Source: Salegentibacter salinarum | Lineage (GTDB): Bacteria > Bacteroidota > Bacteroidia > Flavobacteriales > Flavobacteriaceae | Direction: 5' to 3' | Length of the DNA stretch: 64,000 nt | Assembly: GCF_900168115.1 (NCBI RefSeq) | Contig: NZ_FUZC01000002.1 | Span: 124,001-188,000 of the forward strand | Shown here: one piece after another, positions 1 through 7,721 of the stretch | Layout: every line of letters begins with the position of its first letter | How positions within the stretch are numbered: the stretch's first letter is position 1 | Program-made: the position numbers and the translations under genes | The notes under the pieces: generated by a model | What the model saw: only the letters and a program-made list of their open reading frames with translations | Database searches by the model: none | What the model was told of the DNA's origin: nothing

Positions 1-4
1 ATTG

Positions 5-32
5 TTGAACATTACAAAAATAGTTAGTTTTG
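5..32 (+). promoter_or_regulatory. Candidate proS promoter
   Basis: TTG at 5-7, a 17-nt spacer and TAGTTTTG at 25-32 match the Bacteroidota consensus TTTG-N17-20-TAnnTTTG. It lies 65 nt before the chosen proS ATG, which fits a short leader. Confidence 0.5.
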
Positions 33-96
33 CGCTAACTAAACCTGCATTTAGATTGTGTTTAACAAAATACAAGATTTATGCCAAATTCAGAGA

Positions 97-1575
97 ATGA
101 GTAAAAAGTTAACCAAAAGAAGCGAAGATTATTCAAAATGGTACAACGAATTGGTGGTAAAAGCCGATTTAGCTGAAAATTCCGCAGTGCGGGGTTGTAT
201 GGTTATTAAACCTTACGGATTCGCCATTTGGGAAAAAATGCAGGCCCAGCTTGATAAAATGTTCAAGGAAACCGGCCACCAAAATGCTTATTTTCCGCTT
301 TTTGTTCCTAAGCATCTCTTTGAAGCTGAAGAAAAAAATGCCGAAGGTTTCGCGAAAGAATGTGCCGTGGTTACTCATTACAGGCTTAAGACAGATCCTA
401 ACGATAAATCTAAATTAATAGTAGATCCTGATGCTAAACTGGAAGAGGAACTTGTAGTGAGACCAACCTCTGAAGCTATTATATGGAATACTTACAAAAA
501 CTGGATTCAATCTTACAGAGATCTTCCTATTAAAATCAACCAATGGGCCAATGTGGTTCGCTGGGAAATGCGAACCCGTTTGTTTTTAAGAACATCAGAA
601 TTTCTCTGGCAGGAAGGGCATACTGCTCACGCCACCAAACAGGAAGCCCTGGAGGAAACTGAATTAATGAATAATATTTATGCCGAATTTGCCGAGAAAT
701 TTATGGCAATGCCGGTTATAAAGGGAAGTAAAACCGAAAGTGAGCGCTTTGCCGGGGCTGTAGAAACTTATTGCATTGAAGCAATGATGCAGGACGGGAA
801 AGCACTGCAAGCAGGAACTTCTCACTTTTTAGGTCAGAACTTTGCAAAAGCTTTTGATGTAAAATTTACTTCTAAAGAAGGGAAATTAGAAAATGTATGG
901 GCAACTTCCTGGGGTGTTTCGACACGGTTAATGGGAGCACTTATTATGACGCATAGTGATGATAACGGTTTAGTGCTTCCTCCAAATTTAGCGCCTACTC
1001 AGGTAGTAATTGTTCCTATATATAAAGGAGAAGAACAATTAGAAGAAATTTCTAAAGTAGCCAACAAACTGGCTGATGATCTAAAAGAAGCTGGTATTTC
1101 GGTGAAATACGATGATAGAGATACCCAAAAACCAGGTTGGAAGTTTGCTCAATACGAATTACAGGGAGTTCCGGTAAGATTAGCTATCGGGCCAAAGGAT
1201 ATAGAAAAAGGAAGTGTTGAACTTGCAAGGAGAGATACGCTTACCAAAGAATTTATAAGTCAGGCTGAAGTAGTGGAGAAAGTGAAGCACCTTATGGTGG
1301 AAATGCAGGAAACTTTATATGAGATAGCTTTCAATTTTAGAAACGATCATATCACCGAAGTAGATTCTTTTGATGAATTTAAAAAAGTTTTAAAAGAAAA
1401 AGGAGGATTTATTTCTGCGCATTGGGATGGAACTCCAGAGACAGAAAACAAGATAAAAGGGCTTACCAAAGCTACAATTCGCTGTATACCATTTAATTCC
1501 GAAAAAGAGTCGGGAAGCTGTGTACTTACAGGGAAACCGTCTGAGCAAAGGGTACTTTTTGCGAAGGCTTATTAA
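97..1575 (+). CDS. proS: Prolyl-tRNA synthetase
   Basis: Class II aminoacyl-tRNA synthetase that charges tRNA-Pro with proline in the cytoplasm. At 492 aa it is the short type without the editing insertion typical of E. coli ProS. Class II motif 2 is seen in the [15 protein letters not shown] stretch (about residues 155-170), followed by the proline-pocket region WQEGHTAH. Motif 3 is around [13 protein letters not shown]. An anticodon-binding domain ([11 protein letters not shown] onward) and a C-terminal extension with Cys follow. The reading frame is open back to a GTG at 58, but the ATG at 97 gives the usual [17 protein letters not shown] terminus, so I use it. It is probably monocistronic. 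Confidence 0.96.
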   Translation: MSKKLTKRSEDYSKWYNELVVKADLAENSAVRGCMVIKPYGFAIWEKMQAQLDKMFKETGHQNAYFPLFVPKHLFEAEEKNAEGFAKECAVVTHYRLKTDPNDKSKLIVDPDAKLEEELVVRPTSEAIIWNTYKNWIQSYRDLPIKINQWANVVRWEMRTRLFLRTSEFLWQEGHTAHATKQEALEETELMNNIYAEFAEKFMAMPVIKGSKTESERFAGAVETYCIEAMMQDGKALQAGTSHFLGQNFAKAFDVKFTSKEGKLENVWATSWGVSTRLMGALIMTHSDDNGLVLPPNLAPTQVVIVPIYKGEEQLEEISKVANKLADDLKEAGISVKYDDRDTQKPGWKFAQYELQGVPVRLAIGPKDIEKGSVELARRDTLTKEFISQAEVVEKVKHLMVEMQETLYEIAFNFRNDHITEVDSFDEFKKVLKEKGGFISAHWDGTPETENKIKGLTKATIRCIPFNSEKESGSCVLTGKPSEQRVLFAKAY

Positions 1576-1600
1576 ATTTTAAATTTTTTTTGTGGAACTC

Positions 1601-1630
1601 TTGCGGCATTCAAAAATAGTTGTATTTTTG
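1601..1630 (+). promoter_or_regulatory. Promoter of the tRNA-Glu pair
   Basis: TTG at 1601-1603, a 19-nt spacer and TATTTTTG at 1623-1630 are a near-perfect match to the Bacteroidota housekeeping promoter. The box ends 23 nt before the first tRNA. Confidence 0.65.
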
Positions 1631-1653
1631 CATCCGCATTGAAACAAAAAAAT

Positions 1654-1725
1654 GGTCCGTTCGTCTAGGGGTTAGGACGCCAGGTTTTCATCCTGGTAAC
1701 AGGGGTTCGATTCCCCTACGGACTA
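1654..1725 (+). tRNA. tRNA-Glu (UUC), copy 1
   Basis: A 72-nt cloverleaf. The acceptor stem GGTCCGT pairs with ACGGACT (one G-U at the end). The anticodon stem CCAGG/CCTGG encloses loop TTTTCAT with anticodon TTC at 1687-1689, and the T arm is GGGGTTCGATTCCCC. CCA is not encoded, as is usual in this phylum. An identical copy lies 66 nt downstream. Confidence 0.97.
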
Positions 1726-1791
1726 CAAAAGAACACAGGTTTTAGTTTTGTGTTTTTAAAGTCCTGAAAAGGCAATTTGAAATAAATTAAT

Positions 1792-1863
1792 GGTCCGTTC
1801 GTCTAGGGGTTAGGACGCCAGGTTTTCATCCTGGTAACAGGGGTTCGATTCCCCTACGGACTA
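1792..1863 (+). tRNA. tRNA-Glu (UUC), copy 2
   Basis: Identical over all 72 nt to the copy at 1654-1725, with anticodon TTC at 1825-1827. The spacer between copies contains a weak inverted repeat (AACACA at 1732-1737 with TGTGTT at 1749-1754). It has a TAGTTTTG box at 1743-1750 without a matching -33, so the two tRNAs and perhaps rpsT are probably one transcript. Confidence 0.97.
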
Positions 1864-1893
1864 CTTTTAAAAAATAATTAAAGCAATTTTGTA

Positions 1894-2142
1894 ATGGCAA
1901 ATCACAAGTCAGCATTGAAGAGGATTCGTAGCAATGAGACCAAACGTCTTAGAAACCGCTACCAGCATAAAACTACCAGAAACGCAATTAAAAAGTTGAA
2001 GGAGTCTGAGAAGAAAGAAGCTGAAGCTCTTTTGCCTTCTGTTATCTCTATGGTAGATAAATTGGCAAAGAAAAATATTATACATGATAATAAAGCTGCG
2101 AACTTAAAATCGCAACTTGCAAAGCACGTAGCTGCGCTTTAA
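1894..2142 (+). CDS. rpsT: 30S ribosomal protein bS20
   Basis: An 82-aa, Lys/Arg-rich helical protein beginning [21 protein letters not shown], the classic bS20 N terminus. It binds 16S rRNA early in 30S assembly. The length is normal for the family. It starts 30 nt after the second tRNA-Glu and ends just before a strong terminator, so it may share the tRNA promoter. Confidence 0.97.
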   Translation: MANHKSALKRIRSNETKRLRNRYQHKTTRNAIKKLKESEKKEAEALLPSVISMVDKLAKKNIIHDNKAANLKSQLAKHVAAL

Positions 2143-2170
2143 TAAATATTACAGTGTTCAATTATAAAAA

Positions 2171-2203
2171 AATGCTTTCTGCGTTTGCGGAAAGCATTTT
2201 TTT
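2171..2203. terminator. Bidirectional terminator between rpsT and glsA
   Basis: The stem AATGCTTTC(TGC)/(GCG)GAAAGCATT at 2171-2198 has a GTTT loop and is followed by T7. On the minus strand the preceding A-run gives a T tail, so it can end both convergent genes. Confidence 0.85.
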
Positions 2204-2223
2204 ATTTTCAATAGTTTTTTGGT

Positions 2224-3138
2224 TTAAAAAACCGAAAGACCGGTTAGGGAAGTAAGGCGTTCTAAAGCTTTCATTCCTAATTCTGAATTTCCTTTTTCAT
2301 TTAAAATGGGACTCCAAACCGCAACAGAATATTGGTCTGGATGAATGGCAACAATGCCTCCGCCAACCCCACTTTTTCCGGGTAATCCTACTTCAAAACT
2401 AAATTCCCCGGCTTCATCATAGAAACCACAGGTTTGCATTAAAGAATTAATCCTTTTTACCGAGGTAGGAGTTAAAATTTCTTCATCCGTACTTAATATT
2501 TTACCCTTATTGGCGAAAATCATAAAGGCCTGGGCTAATTGTTTGCAAGACATTGCCAGCGAACAGAGATGAAAGTAAAAATCTACAATGGGCTCTACTT
2601 CACATTTAATATTTCCAAGCGCTTTCATATAATTTACCAGGGCAACATTTCTATAACCCGTAGAACGTTCTGAAGCTGCAATTTTGGGATCAAAATTAAT
2701 GCTGTTGTCTTCGGTAATTTTTCTGACAAAATCCAATAATTCCTGTTTTGGATCTTCTAATTGATCTACCAGGATATCTGAAATCACCAATGCCCCGGCG
2801 TTAATAAAGGGATTACGTGGTACACCGCTTTCGTATTCTAACTGACTTAAAGAATTAAAAGGGTCTCCAGAGGGTTCTACATCTACCCGGTCCCAGAGAT
2901 CTTCTCCCATAATACGCATAGCCATAGAAAGGCTAAAAACCTTAGAAATACTCTGAATTGAAAAGAGTTCTTCGCTATCTCCAAAACTAAAATGTTGCCG
3001 GTCTCCACAGTAAACGTGCATCCCAAATTTACGCGGATCTATTTTTGCAAGCTCCGGAATATAGGAGGCCACCTTCCCCGTTACATCCCGGTAACTCAAC
3101 TCATCGTTTATGGTATTTAGTATACTTTGGTAATCCAT
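2224..3138 (-). CDS. glsA: Glutaminase
   Basis: Hydrolyses L-glutamine to glutamate and ammonia in the cytoplasm. At 304 aa it is normal for bacterial GlsA, a serine-dependent beta-lactamase-like fold. The catalytic SxxK is seen as S63-I-S-K66 in FSIQSISKVF. Other family blocks are VEPSGDPFNS, NPFINAGALV, ERSTGYRN and the terminal GLPGKSGVGGGI. It starts 1 nt after the pepE stop, so the two genes form an operon with pepE first. Coupling a peptidase to a glutaminase suggests amino-acid salvage (inference). Confidence 0.95.
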   Translation of the reverse strand: MDYQSILNTINDELSYRDVTGKVASYIPELAKIDPRKFGMHVYCGDRQHFSFGDSEELFSIQSISKVFSLSMAMRIMGEDLWDRVDVEPSGDPFNSLSQLEYESGVPRNPFINAGALVISDILVDQLEDPKQELLDFVRKITEDNSINFDPKIAASERSTGYRNVALVNYMKALGNIKCEVEPIVDFYFHLCSLAMSCKQLAQAFMIFANKGKILSTDEEILTPTSVKRINSLMQTCGFYDEAGEFSFEVGLPGKSGVGGGIVAIHPDQYSVAVWSPILNEKGNSELGMKALERLTSLTGLSVF

Positions 3139-3139
3139 A

Positions 3140-3847
3140 TTAGTTTAATTCGCTTAAGTCTGAATTGGTTTCTATCTCGAAAGGTAATTTTTCTGATTTA
3201 AAAATACGAGCGCTCAAGCTACCTTTTAACTCAATTTTATTATCCGAAACCAATATCCAGCTGCCTTCCCTAAGTCCAATTACCGGTTGTGTATTTATGG
3301 TATGAAATTCTTTTATACGGGTTTCCCGGGTTTCTCCTTTATGTGTTGAATTTGTATCGGGATCTAAATAATGTGGATTAATATTAAAAGGAACCACTCC
3401 CAAAGTTTTAAAACTCGGTGGATAAACTATGGGCATATCATTGGTGGTTTGCATCGTTAAGCCTGCAATATTAGTACCTGCACTGGTACCCATATAAGCT
3501 GCTCCATTTTGAATACTTTCTTTAAGCGGTTGTATTAGCTTATTTCTGTACAGTTCAGAAACTAATAGAAAAGTATTACCACCACCGGTAAAAATTCCTT
3601 TAGCTGAAGTTATTGCTTCACGCATATTATCAAACTCGTGAATTCCGCGAAGCGTAATTCCGGCTTTATTGAAAGCTTCTGAAGCTTTTTTAGTGTATTT
3701 ATCGTGAGAAATTCCGCCGGGACGGGCAAAAGGAATAAAAATTACTTCTTCGGTATTGCTGAAAAACGTTTTTAGTTCCGGAATTAGGTATTCCAGGTAT
3801 TCCTGCCCGTGTAAAGTTGAGGTGCTGGCTAATAATGCTTTGCTCAT
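3140..3847 (-). CDS. pepE: Peptidase E (alpha-aspartyl dipeptidase)
   Basis: Family S51 cytoplasmic dipeptidase that cleaves Asp-X dipeptides; 235 aa, the usual size. The nucleophile Ser sits in the elbow MGTSAGTNIA (about residues 119-128), preceded by the GIFTGGGNTF strand-turn. The catalytic His region is NINPHYLDPD. It is the first gene of the pepE-glsA unit, divergent from the secreted paralog cluster. No signal peptide. Confidence 0.93.
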   Translation of the reverse strand: MSKALLASTSTLHGQEYLEYLIPELKTFFSNTEEVIFIPFARPGGISHDKYTKKASEAFNKAGITLRGIHEFDNMREAITSAKGIFTGGGNTFLLVSELYRNKLIQPLKESIQNGAAYMGTSAGTNIAGLTMQTTNDMPIVYPPSFKTLGVVPFNINPHYLDPDTNSTHKGETRETRIKEFHTINTQPVIGLREGSWILVSDNKIELKGSLSARIFKSEKLPFEIETNSDLSELN

Positions 3848-3990
3848 ATTTAAATAATTTTTTGTGCTGCGAGTATAATATTTATTGACTTAAAATTAGT
3901 CTAAATAGGGGTTTTAACAAAAGTTTACAAGCTGCTGTACTATAAATAAGGAGTAAGAATTGTTACTTTATTAGTAGGAAAACCACAACT

Positions 3991-4788
3991 ATGTTAAAGA
4001 ATACATTTTTTATTATTTTTATTTTATTCAGCAGTATTTTAATCGCCCAGGAAAAGGAACGCACCCTGGTGAATGGTAAAATCATTGTTCCCGAAGAAGA
4101 TACTCCAGAGGGAATGACCATTTTTAACCAGAACACATCACGCGGTACCATAGCCAATCCCGACGGGGAATTTAAATTGAGTGTTGGGCTTAATGACACG
4201 GTAGTATTTTCTTCCATTCAATTTGAAGAATTCAGAGTGGTGGTAGAAGAAGGCGTTGTCAACTCCGGAGAGATGAATGTTTTTCTTACCGAATCTGTTA
4301 CCGAATTACCGGAAGTACTTTTATCTGATAATCAACTCTCCGGAGATATTAGGGTAGATGTAGCGAGGATTGAAGTTAGTGATCCCGATGTTCCCCGGTA
4401 TTCTGCAGCCGATTTAGAGGCGATGAATGTTAGAAGACAACCCGATTCCTTGATGGGCCCGGGGAGAAATGCTGCCCTTGCCGCTGGAAATACGAGGCTC
4501 GTAAACGGACTCAACTTTGTGAATATTTTTAAATTCCTTGTGGGCGCCGAACTTGAAAATAATCCTTTTACAAAACAGGAGCTGGACGAGAAATTACGGG
4601 ATCTGTATGACGATGAATTTTTTAGGACTAACCTGGATATTGAAAAAGACAAAATAAATGACTTTATTTACTACGTCACAGATCACGGTTTGGATAATGA
4701 CTTGCTGGAAGATGGAAATGAACTAAGCCTGATTGAATTTTTAATAGAAAAAAGTGAAGAATATAAAGCATTTCATGAAAGGGAATAA
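3991..4788 (+). CDS. Secreted carboxypeptidase-like regulatory domain protein, paralog 1
   Basis: 265 aa with an N-terminal signal peptide (MLKNTFFIIFILFSSILIAQ). A beta-sandwich of the CarboxypepD_reg-like type follows (about 28-105; motif FNQNTSRGTIANPDGEFKLSV ending in VVFSSIQFE). Next come the family motif LTESVTELPEVLL...LSGDIRVDVARI, a variable Pro/Gly region and a helical C-terminal part (DLYDDEFFRTNLDIEKDKINDFIYY). It is the most divergent of four tandem homologs. The enzymatic role is unknown; no catalytic motif is visible. It is probably exported to the periplasm or outer-membrane face. Confidence 0.75.
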   Translation: MLKNTFFIIFILFSSILIAQEKERTLVNGKIIVPEEDTPEGMTIFNQNTSRGTIANPDGEFKLSVGLNDTVVFSSIQFEEFRVVVEEGVVNSGEMNVFLTESVTELPEVLLSDNQLSGDIRVDVARIEVSDPDVPRYSAADLEAMNVRRQPDSLMGPGRNAALAAGNTRLVNGLNFVNIFKFLVGAELENNPFTKQELDEKLRDLYDDEFFRTNLDIEKDKINDFIYYVTDHGLDNDLLEDGNELSLIEFLIEKSEEYKAFHERE

Positions 4789-4796
4789 CTTTTAAA

Positions 4797-4836
4797 ATCA
4801 TCATCAATCATCAGTAATCATCATCAACATCAATCA
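4797..4836 (+). repeat. Low-complexity ATC/TCA-rich spacer
   Basis: The 40 nt before paralog 2 consist almost entirely of imperfect ATCATC/ATCA units. Such slippage-prone DNA lies exactly in the untranslated leader of the second gene. Confidence 0.7.
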
Positions 4837-5607
4837 ATGAAATATTTTTTATCTGTTTTATCGTTTTGTTGCGTGCTTGCGGTAAACGCCCAGGAAAAAA
4901 AGCAGCTCAGTGGTAAAATTAAAGCCGACAGTATTGAAGCTCCTATTCATATTATCAATTTAACGAAGGAGAAAGGGAGTGTAACCGATAAAAAGGGAAA
5001 TTTTGAAATTGAAGTGTCAGAAAACGATTTACTGCTAATTTCTTCGGTACAATTTCAGCGAAAAGAAATTAAGATCACTTCTAAAATTCTTAAAGAAGAA
5101 GCACTAATTATAGAATTACTCCCTGCAATAACCGAATTGGAGCAAGTTCGGATTCATAATCTTAGTGGAAACCTGGGAGAAGATATTGCCAATATTAAGG
5201 TAATAGCTATGCCGGTTATTAGTGTACCGCCTTCCCCTTCTAATGTGCTACCAAGAGGCACTCCAAACGCAGCATTTAATGCCAGTCAAACTCAGGCGCC
5301 GGCCGGTATGAATATTTTAGGTTTGGTAGGATTAATTTCGGGGAAACCAAATTTTGGATCATTAGGCGGCAAATCTGTACCTCCTGTTAAACGTGAAAGG
5401 GAGGTAGTTAATAGCCTTCGTAACAAATTTGACGATTACTTTTTTACCAATCATTTAAAAATTGATTCTACTCATATAATGAATTTCCTGACATATATTT
5501 TTGAAAATGGTTTTCAGGAAAAATTATTAAAAGAAGAACGCGCTTTAGAGCTTGTAGTTTTTTTGGAAAAGAAAAGCGAAGCTTATCGCAAATTTATTAA
5601 CGAATAG
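4837..5607 (+). CDS. Secreted carboxypeptidase-like regulatory domain protein, paralog 2
   Basis: 256 aa with signal peptide MKYFLSVLSFCCVLAVNAQ. The beta-sandwich shows ADSIEAPIHIINLT, KGSVTDKKGNFEIEV and LLISSVQFQRKEI. It is followed by ITELEQVRIHNLSGNLGEDIANIK, a Pro-rich variable segment (about 125-160) and a helical C terminus. It is clearly homologous to the genes on both sides, closest to paralog 3 through the shared ADSIEAPIHIIN block. Its TAG stop directly abuts the next ATG with no spacer, so the two are cotranscribed. No active-site signature is seen. Confidence 0.75.
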   Translation: MKYFLSVLSFCCVLAVNAQEKKQLSGKIKADSIEAPIHIINLTKEKGSVTDKKGNFEIEVSENDLLLISSVQFQRKEIKITSKILKEEALIIELLPAITELEQVRIHNLSGNLGEDIANIKVIAMPVISVPPSPSNVLPRGTPNAAFNASQTQAPAGMNILGLVGLISGKPNFGSLGGKSVPPVKREREVVNSLRNKFDDYFFTNHLKIDSTHIMNFLTYIFENGFQEKLLKEERALELVVFLEKKSEAYRKFINE

Positions 5608-6354
5608 ATGAAAAGCAGCTTTTTTCTTATTTGTACGCTGATATTTTCATCTCACTTATTTTCCCAACAACGTATATTACTGAAGGGGGAAATTCTGGCG
5701 GACTCTATTGAAGCTCCCATTCATATTATAAATATTACTGCTGAAAAAGGAACGGTCACCGAAGCAAGTGGTGAATTTTCGGTAGAAGTAAAACAAAATG
5801 ACTTACTATTATTTTCATCGGTGCAATTTCAGAAAAAAGAAATTTTAATTACTGCTGAAATTTTATCTTCCGAAGTTTTAAAAGTTGAATTGCAAAAAGA
5901 CCTTACAGAATTAGACGAAGTTAGGCTACACCAATTAAGCGGAAACCTTGCAAATGATATTAATGATATTAAAACCTTTGATCCAGGAATTATTGGTTAT
6001 GCCCTTTCAGATAAAGAACCTTTAAGTGTGGAGGAGCGAAAACTGTTTGCAATTACCAGACCCGATGATCCTGTGGGAACGCTTTACGGGATCATTTCAG
6101 GGCAAAAAAAAATGTATGAAAAAGCGATAAAAAATAACAGGTTAAGTGCATTGGTTTATAAAGCCAGGGAATTTATCCCTGATGAATATTTTACCGAAAC
6201 TTTACTATTACCCCAGCATAAAATTATGGATTTTCTTTACTATTGTAGTTTAAAGCCAGATTTTAAAGAACTGGTCAATAAAAATGATCCCCTGGTTTTA
6301 ATAGAATATCTTAAAGGAATGATCATTGAATATAATGAGTTTATCGAGGAATAA
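5608..6354 (+). CDS. Secreted carboxypeptidase-like regulatory domain protein, paralog 3
   Basis: 248 aa with signal peptide MKSSFFLICTLIFSSHLFSQ. Domain order is as in paralogs 2 and 4: beta-sandwich (IEAPIHIINITAEKGTVTEASGEFSVEV), the LTELDEVRLHQLSGNLANDIN motif, a variable linker and a helical tail ending in KGMIIEYNEFIEE. It follows paralog 2 with zero spacing and overlaps the start of paralog 4 by 20 nt. Function unknown. Confidence 0.75.
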   Translation: MKSSFFLICTLIFSSHLFSQQRILLKGEILADSIEAPIHIINITAEKGTVTEASGEFSVEVKQNDLLLFSSVQFQKKEILITAEILSSEVLKVELQKDLTELDEVRLHQLSGNLANDINDIKTFDPGIIGYALSDKEPLSVEERKLFAITRPDDPVGTLYGIISGQKKMYEKAIKNNRLSALVYKAREFIPDEYFTETLLLPQHKIMDFLYYCSLKPDFKELVNKNDPLVLIEYLKGMIIEYNEFIEE

Positions 6355-7135
6355 ATGGGTTTTTCTGGTAGTGTTGGGGATGATAACTGTTTCAGTTTTT
6401 TCGCAAGAGAAAGAAGTGTTATCAGGCCAGATTATTACAGATGAAACTCTTTCTTCTCCCGTTCATATTATTAATGTTACCCGTCGAAAAGGCGGTGTAA
6501 GTGAACTTTCGGGTTATTTTTCCGTCGAAGTAAATATTGGAGATTCTTTGGTGTTTTCTTCAGTTCAATATAAAAAAGAGACTTTGGTAGTAACTCGCCA
6601 GACTCTTCAGGATAACAATTTCACCATTAAGCTAAAGGAAGATCTGACGGAATTAGATGAAGTAAAACTTCATAAATTATCCGGAAATTTAGCAAATGAT
6701 ATTTCAGGAATTAAAACATTTAATAAATTCGATTTAAATGCTCCAATGCGCAGAAAACCTCCTCCATCTCAGGTTGAGAGGCAATTATATACAGCTACAA
6801 CAGGTCCCGGTGGTACCAGGCTTAGCGTTTTGGGTGTATTGACCGGGACTATACCTTTAGATCCGGTTATAAATGCCATTAGTGGCAGGACGGCAAGACT
6901 AAAGAAGATAAAGGCAAAGAACGAATTTAAATTTATTATTGAAAAAGCCATTTATTTAATTCCTGAAAATACTCTAATTGAAGACTTCGAAATAGAGGAA
7001 ACTGAGGTGATGATTTTTGTGTATTATTGTGCTGAAAATTATGATTTGGAAATTCTTCTGGATAATCCTTTAGAATTATATGAATTTTTTAAATCCAAAT
7101 CCATTGAATTTAATGCTTTAGGTGCTTTGGATTAA
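6335..7135 (+). CDS. Secreted carboxypeptidase-like regulatory domain protein, paralog 4
   Basis: About 266 aa from the ATG at 6335, giving a good signal peptide (MSLSRNKWVFLVVLGMITVSVFSQ). A TTG three codons upstream is less likely. The ATG at 6355 is out of frame, so the gene overlaps paralog 3 by 20 nt. The domain pattern is the same: beta-sandwich, LTELDEVKLHKLSGNLANDIS, then a Pro/Gly-rich variable segment (RRKPPPSQVERQL) and a helical tail. It is followed after 27 nt by the DUF6702-type gene, so the operon probably continues. Confidence 0.75.
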   Translation: MSLSRNKWVFLVVLGMITVSVFSQEKEVLSGQIITDETLSSPVHIINVTRRKGGVSELSGYFSVEVNIGDSLVFSSVQYKKETLVVTRQTLQDNNFTIKLKEDLTELDEVKLHKLSGNLANDISGIKTFNKFDLNAPMRRKPPPSQVERQLYTATTGPGGTRLSVLGVLTGTIPLDPVINAISGRTARLKKIKAKNEFKFIIEKAIYLIPENTLIEDFEIEETEVMIFVYYCAENYDLEILLDNPLELYEFFKSKSIEFNALGALD

Positions 7136-7162
7136 TATTTGTTAGAGAAGAGAAAAAGATTA

Positions 7163-7666
7163 ATGAAAAAAATAAGCCTGATCCTGGCCAGCTTTTTTTT
7201 GCTTTCGGCATTTAAATCTGGCGCTCACGAGTTTTACCTAAGTGTTACAGAGATTGAATACAACAATGAAGAGCAAAGTCTGCAAATTATTACCCGCGTT
7301 TTTATAGACGATTTTCAGAAGGTTTTAAATGAACGTTATGATGCCGATATTCAGCTTTCTGAAGAAGCAGAAGAGGGCGCGGTTACTGAATATATTTCTA
7401 AATATCTTAATCAAAAATTAAGATTGAAAACCAATGGTGAAGAGCTTCAGCTTAATTATTTGGGAAAAGAATACGATGCCGATCAACTAGTGCTTTATAT
7501 TGAAGTTGAAAACGTAGCTTCTTTTAACCAAATTGAAGTCACCAACGAGATTTTAACCGATTTGTTTGATGACCAGAAAAACGTGGTGCACGTAAAAGTA
7601 AATAACAAAACCAAAAGTTTATTACTTATGCGTCAACAGGAAACAGAAAAACTCACTTTTCCTTAA
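7163..7666 (+). CDS. DUF6702 family secreted protein
   Basis: 167 aa from the ATG at 7163 (MKKISLILASFFLLSAFKSGA signal peptide); the frame is open to a TTG at 7139. The mature protein begins HEFYLSVTEIEYN and contains LQIITRVFIDDFQKVLNERYD, typical of this uncharacterised Bacteroidota family, which is often coded next to M1 peptidases. The palindrome TTTTCCTTAAGGAAAA covers its stop codon. Function unknown; position suggests work with the secreted M1 peptidase and the four upstream paralogs. Confidence 0.72.
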   Translation: MKKISLILASFFLLSAFKSGAHEFYLSVTEIEYNNEEQSLQIITRVFIDDFQKVLNERYDADIQLSEEAEEGAVTEYISKYLNQKLRLKTNGEELQLNYLGKEYDADQLVLYIEVENVASFNQIEVTNEILTDLFDDQKNVVHVKVNNKTKSLLLMRQQETEKLTFP

Positions 7667-7721
7667 GGAAAACCTGATTAAAATATTTATTTTTAGCAAT
7701 TTTTAAATTAAAACATAATTA

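Noticed and set aside
58-96. Upstream GTG start of proS
   Set aside because: The extra 13 residues are not part of the ProS family pattern; the ATG at 97 begins the normal N terminus.
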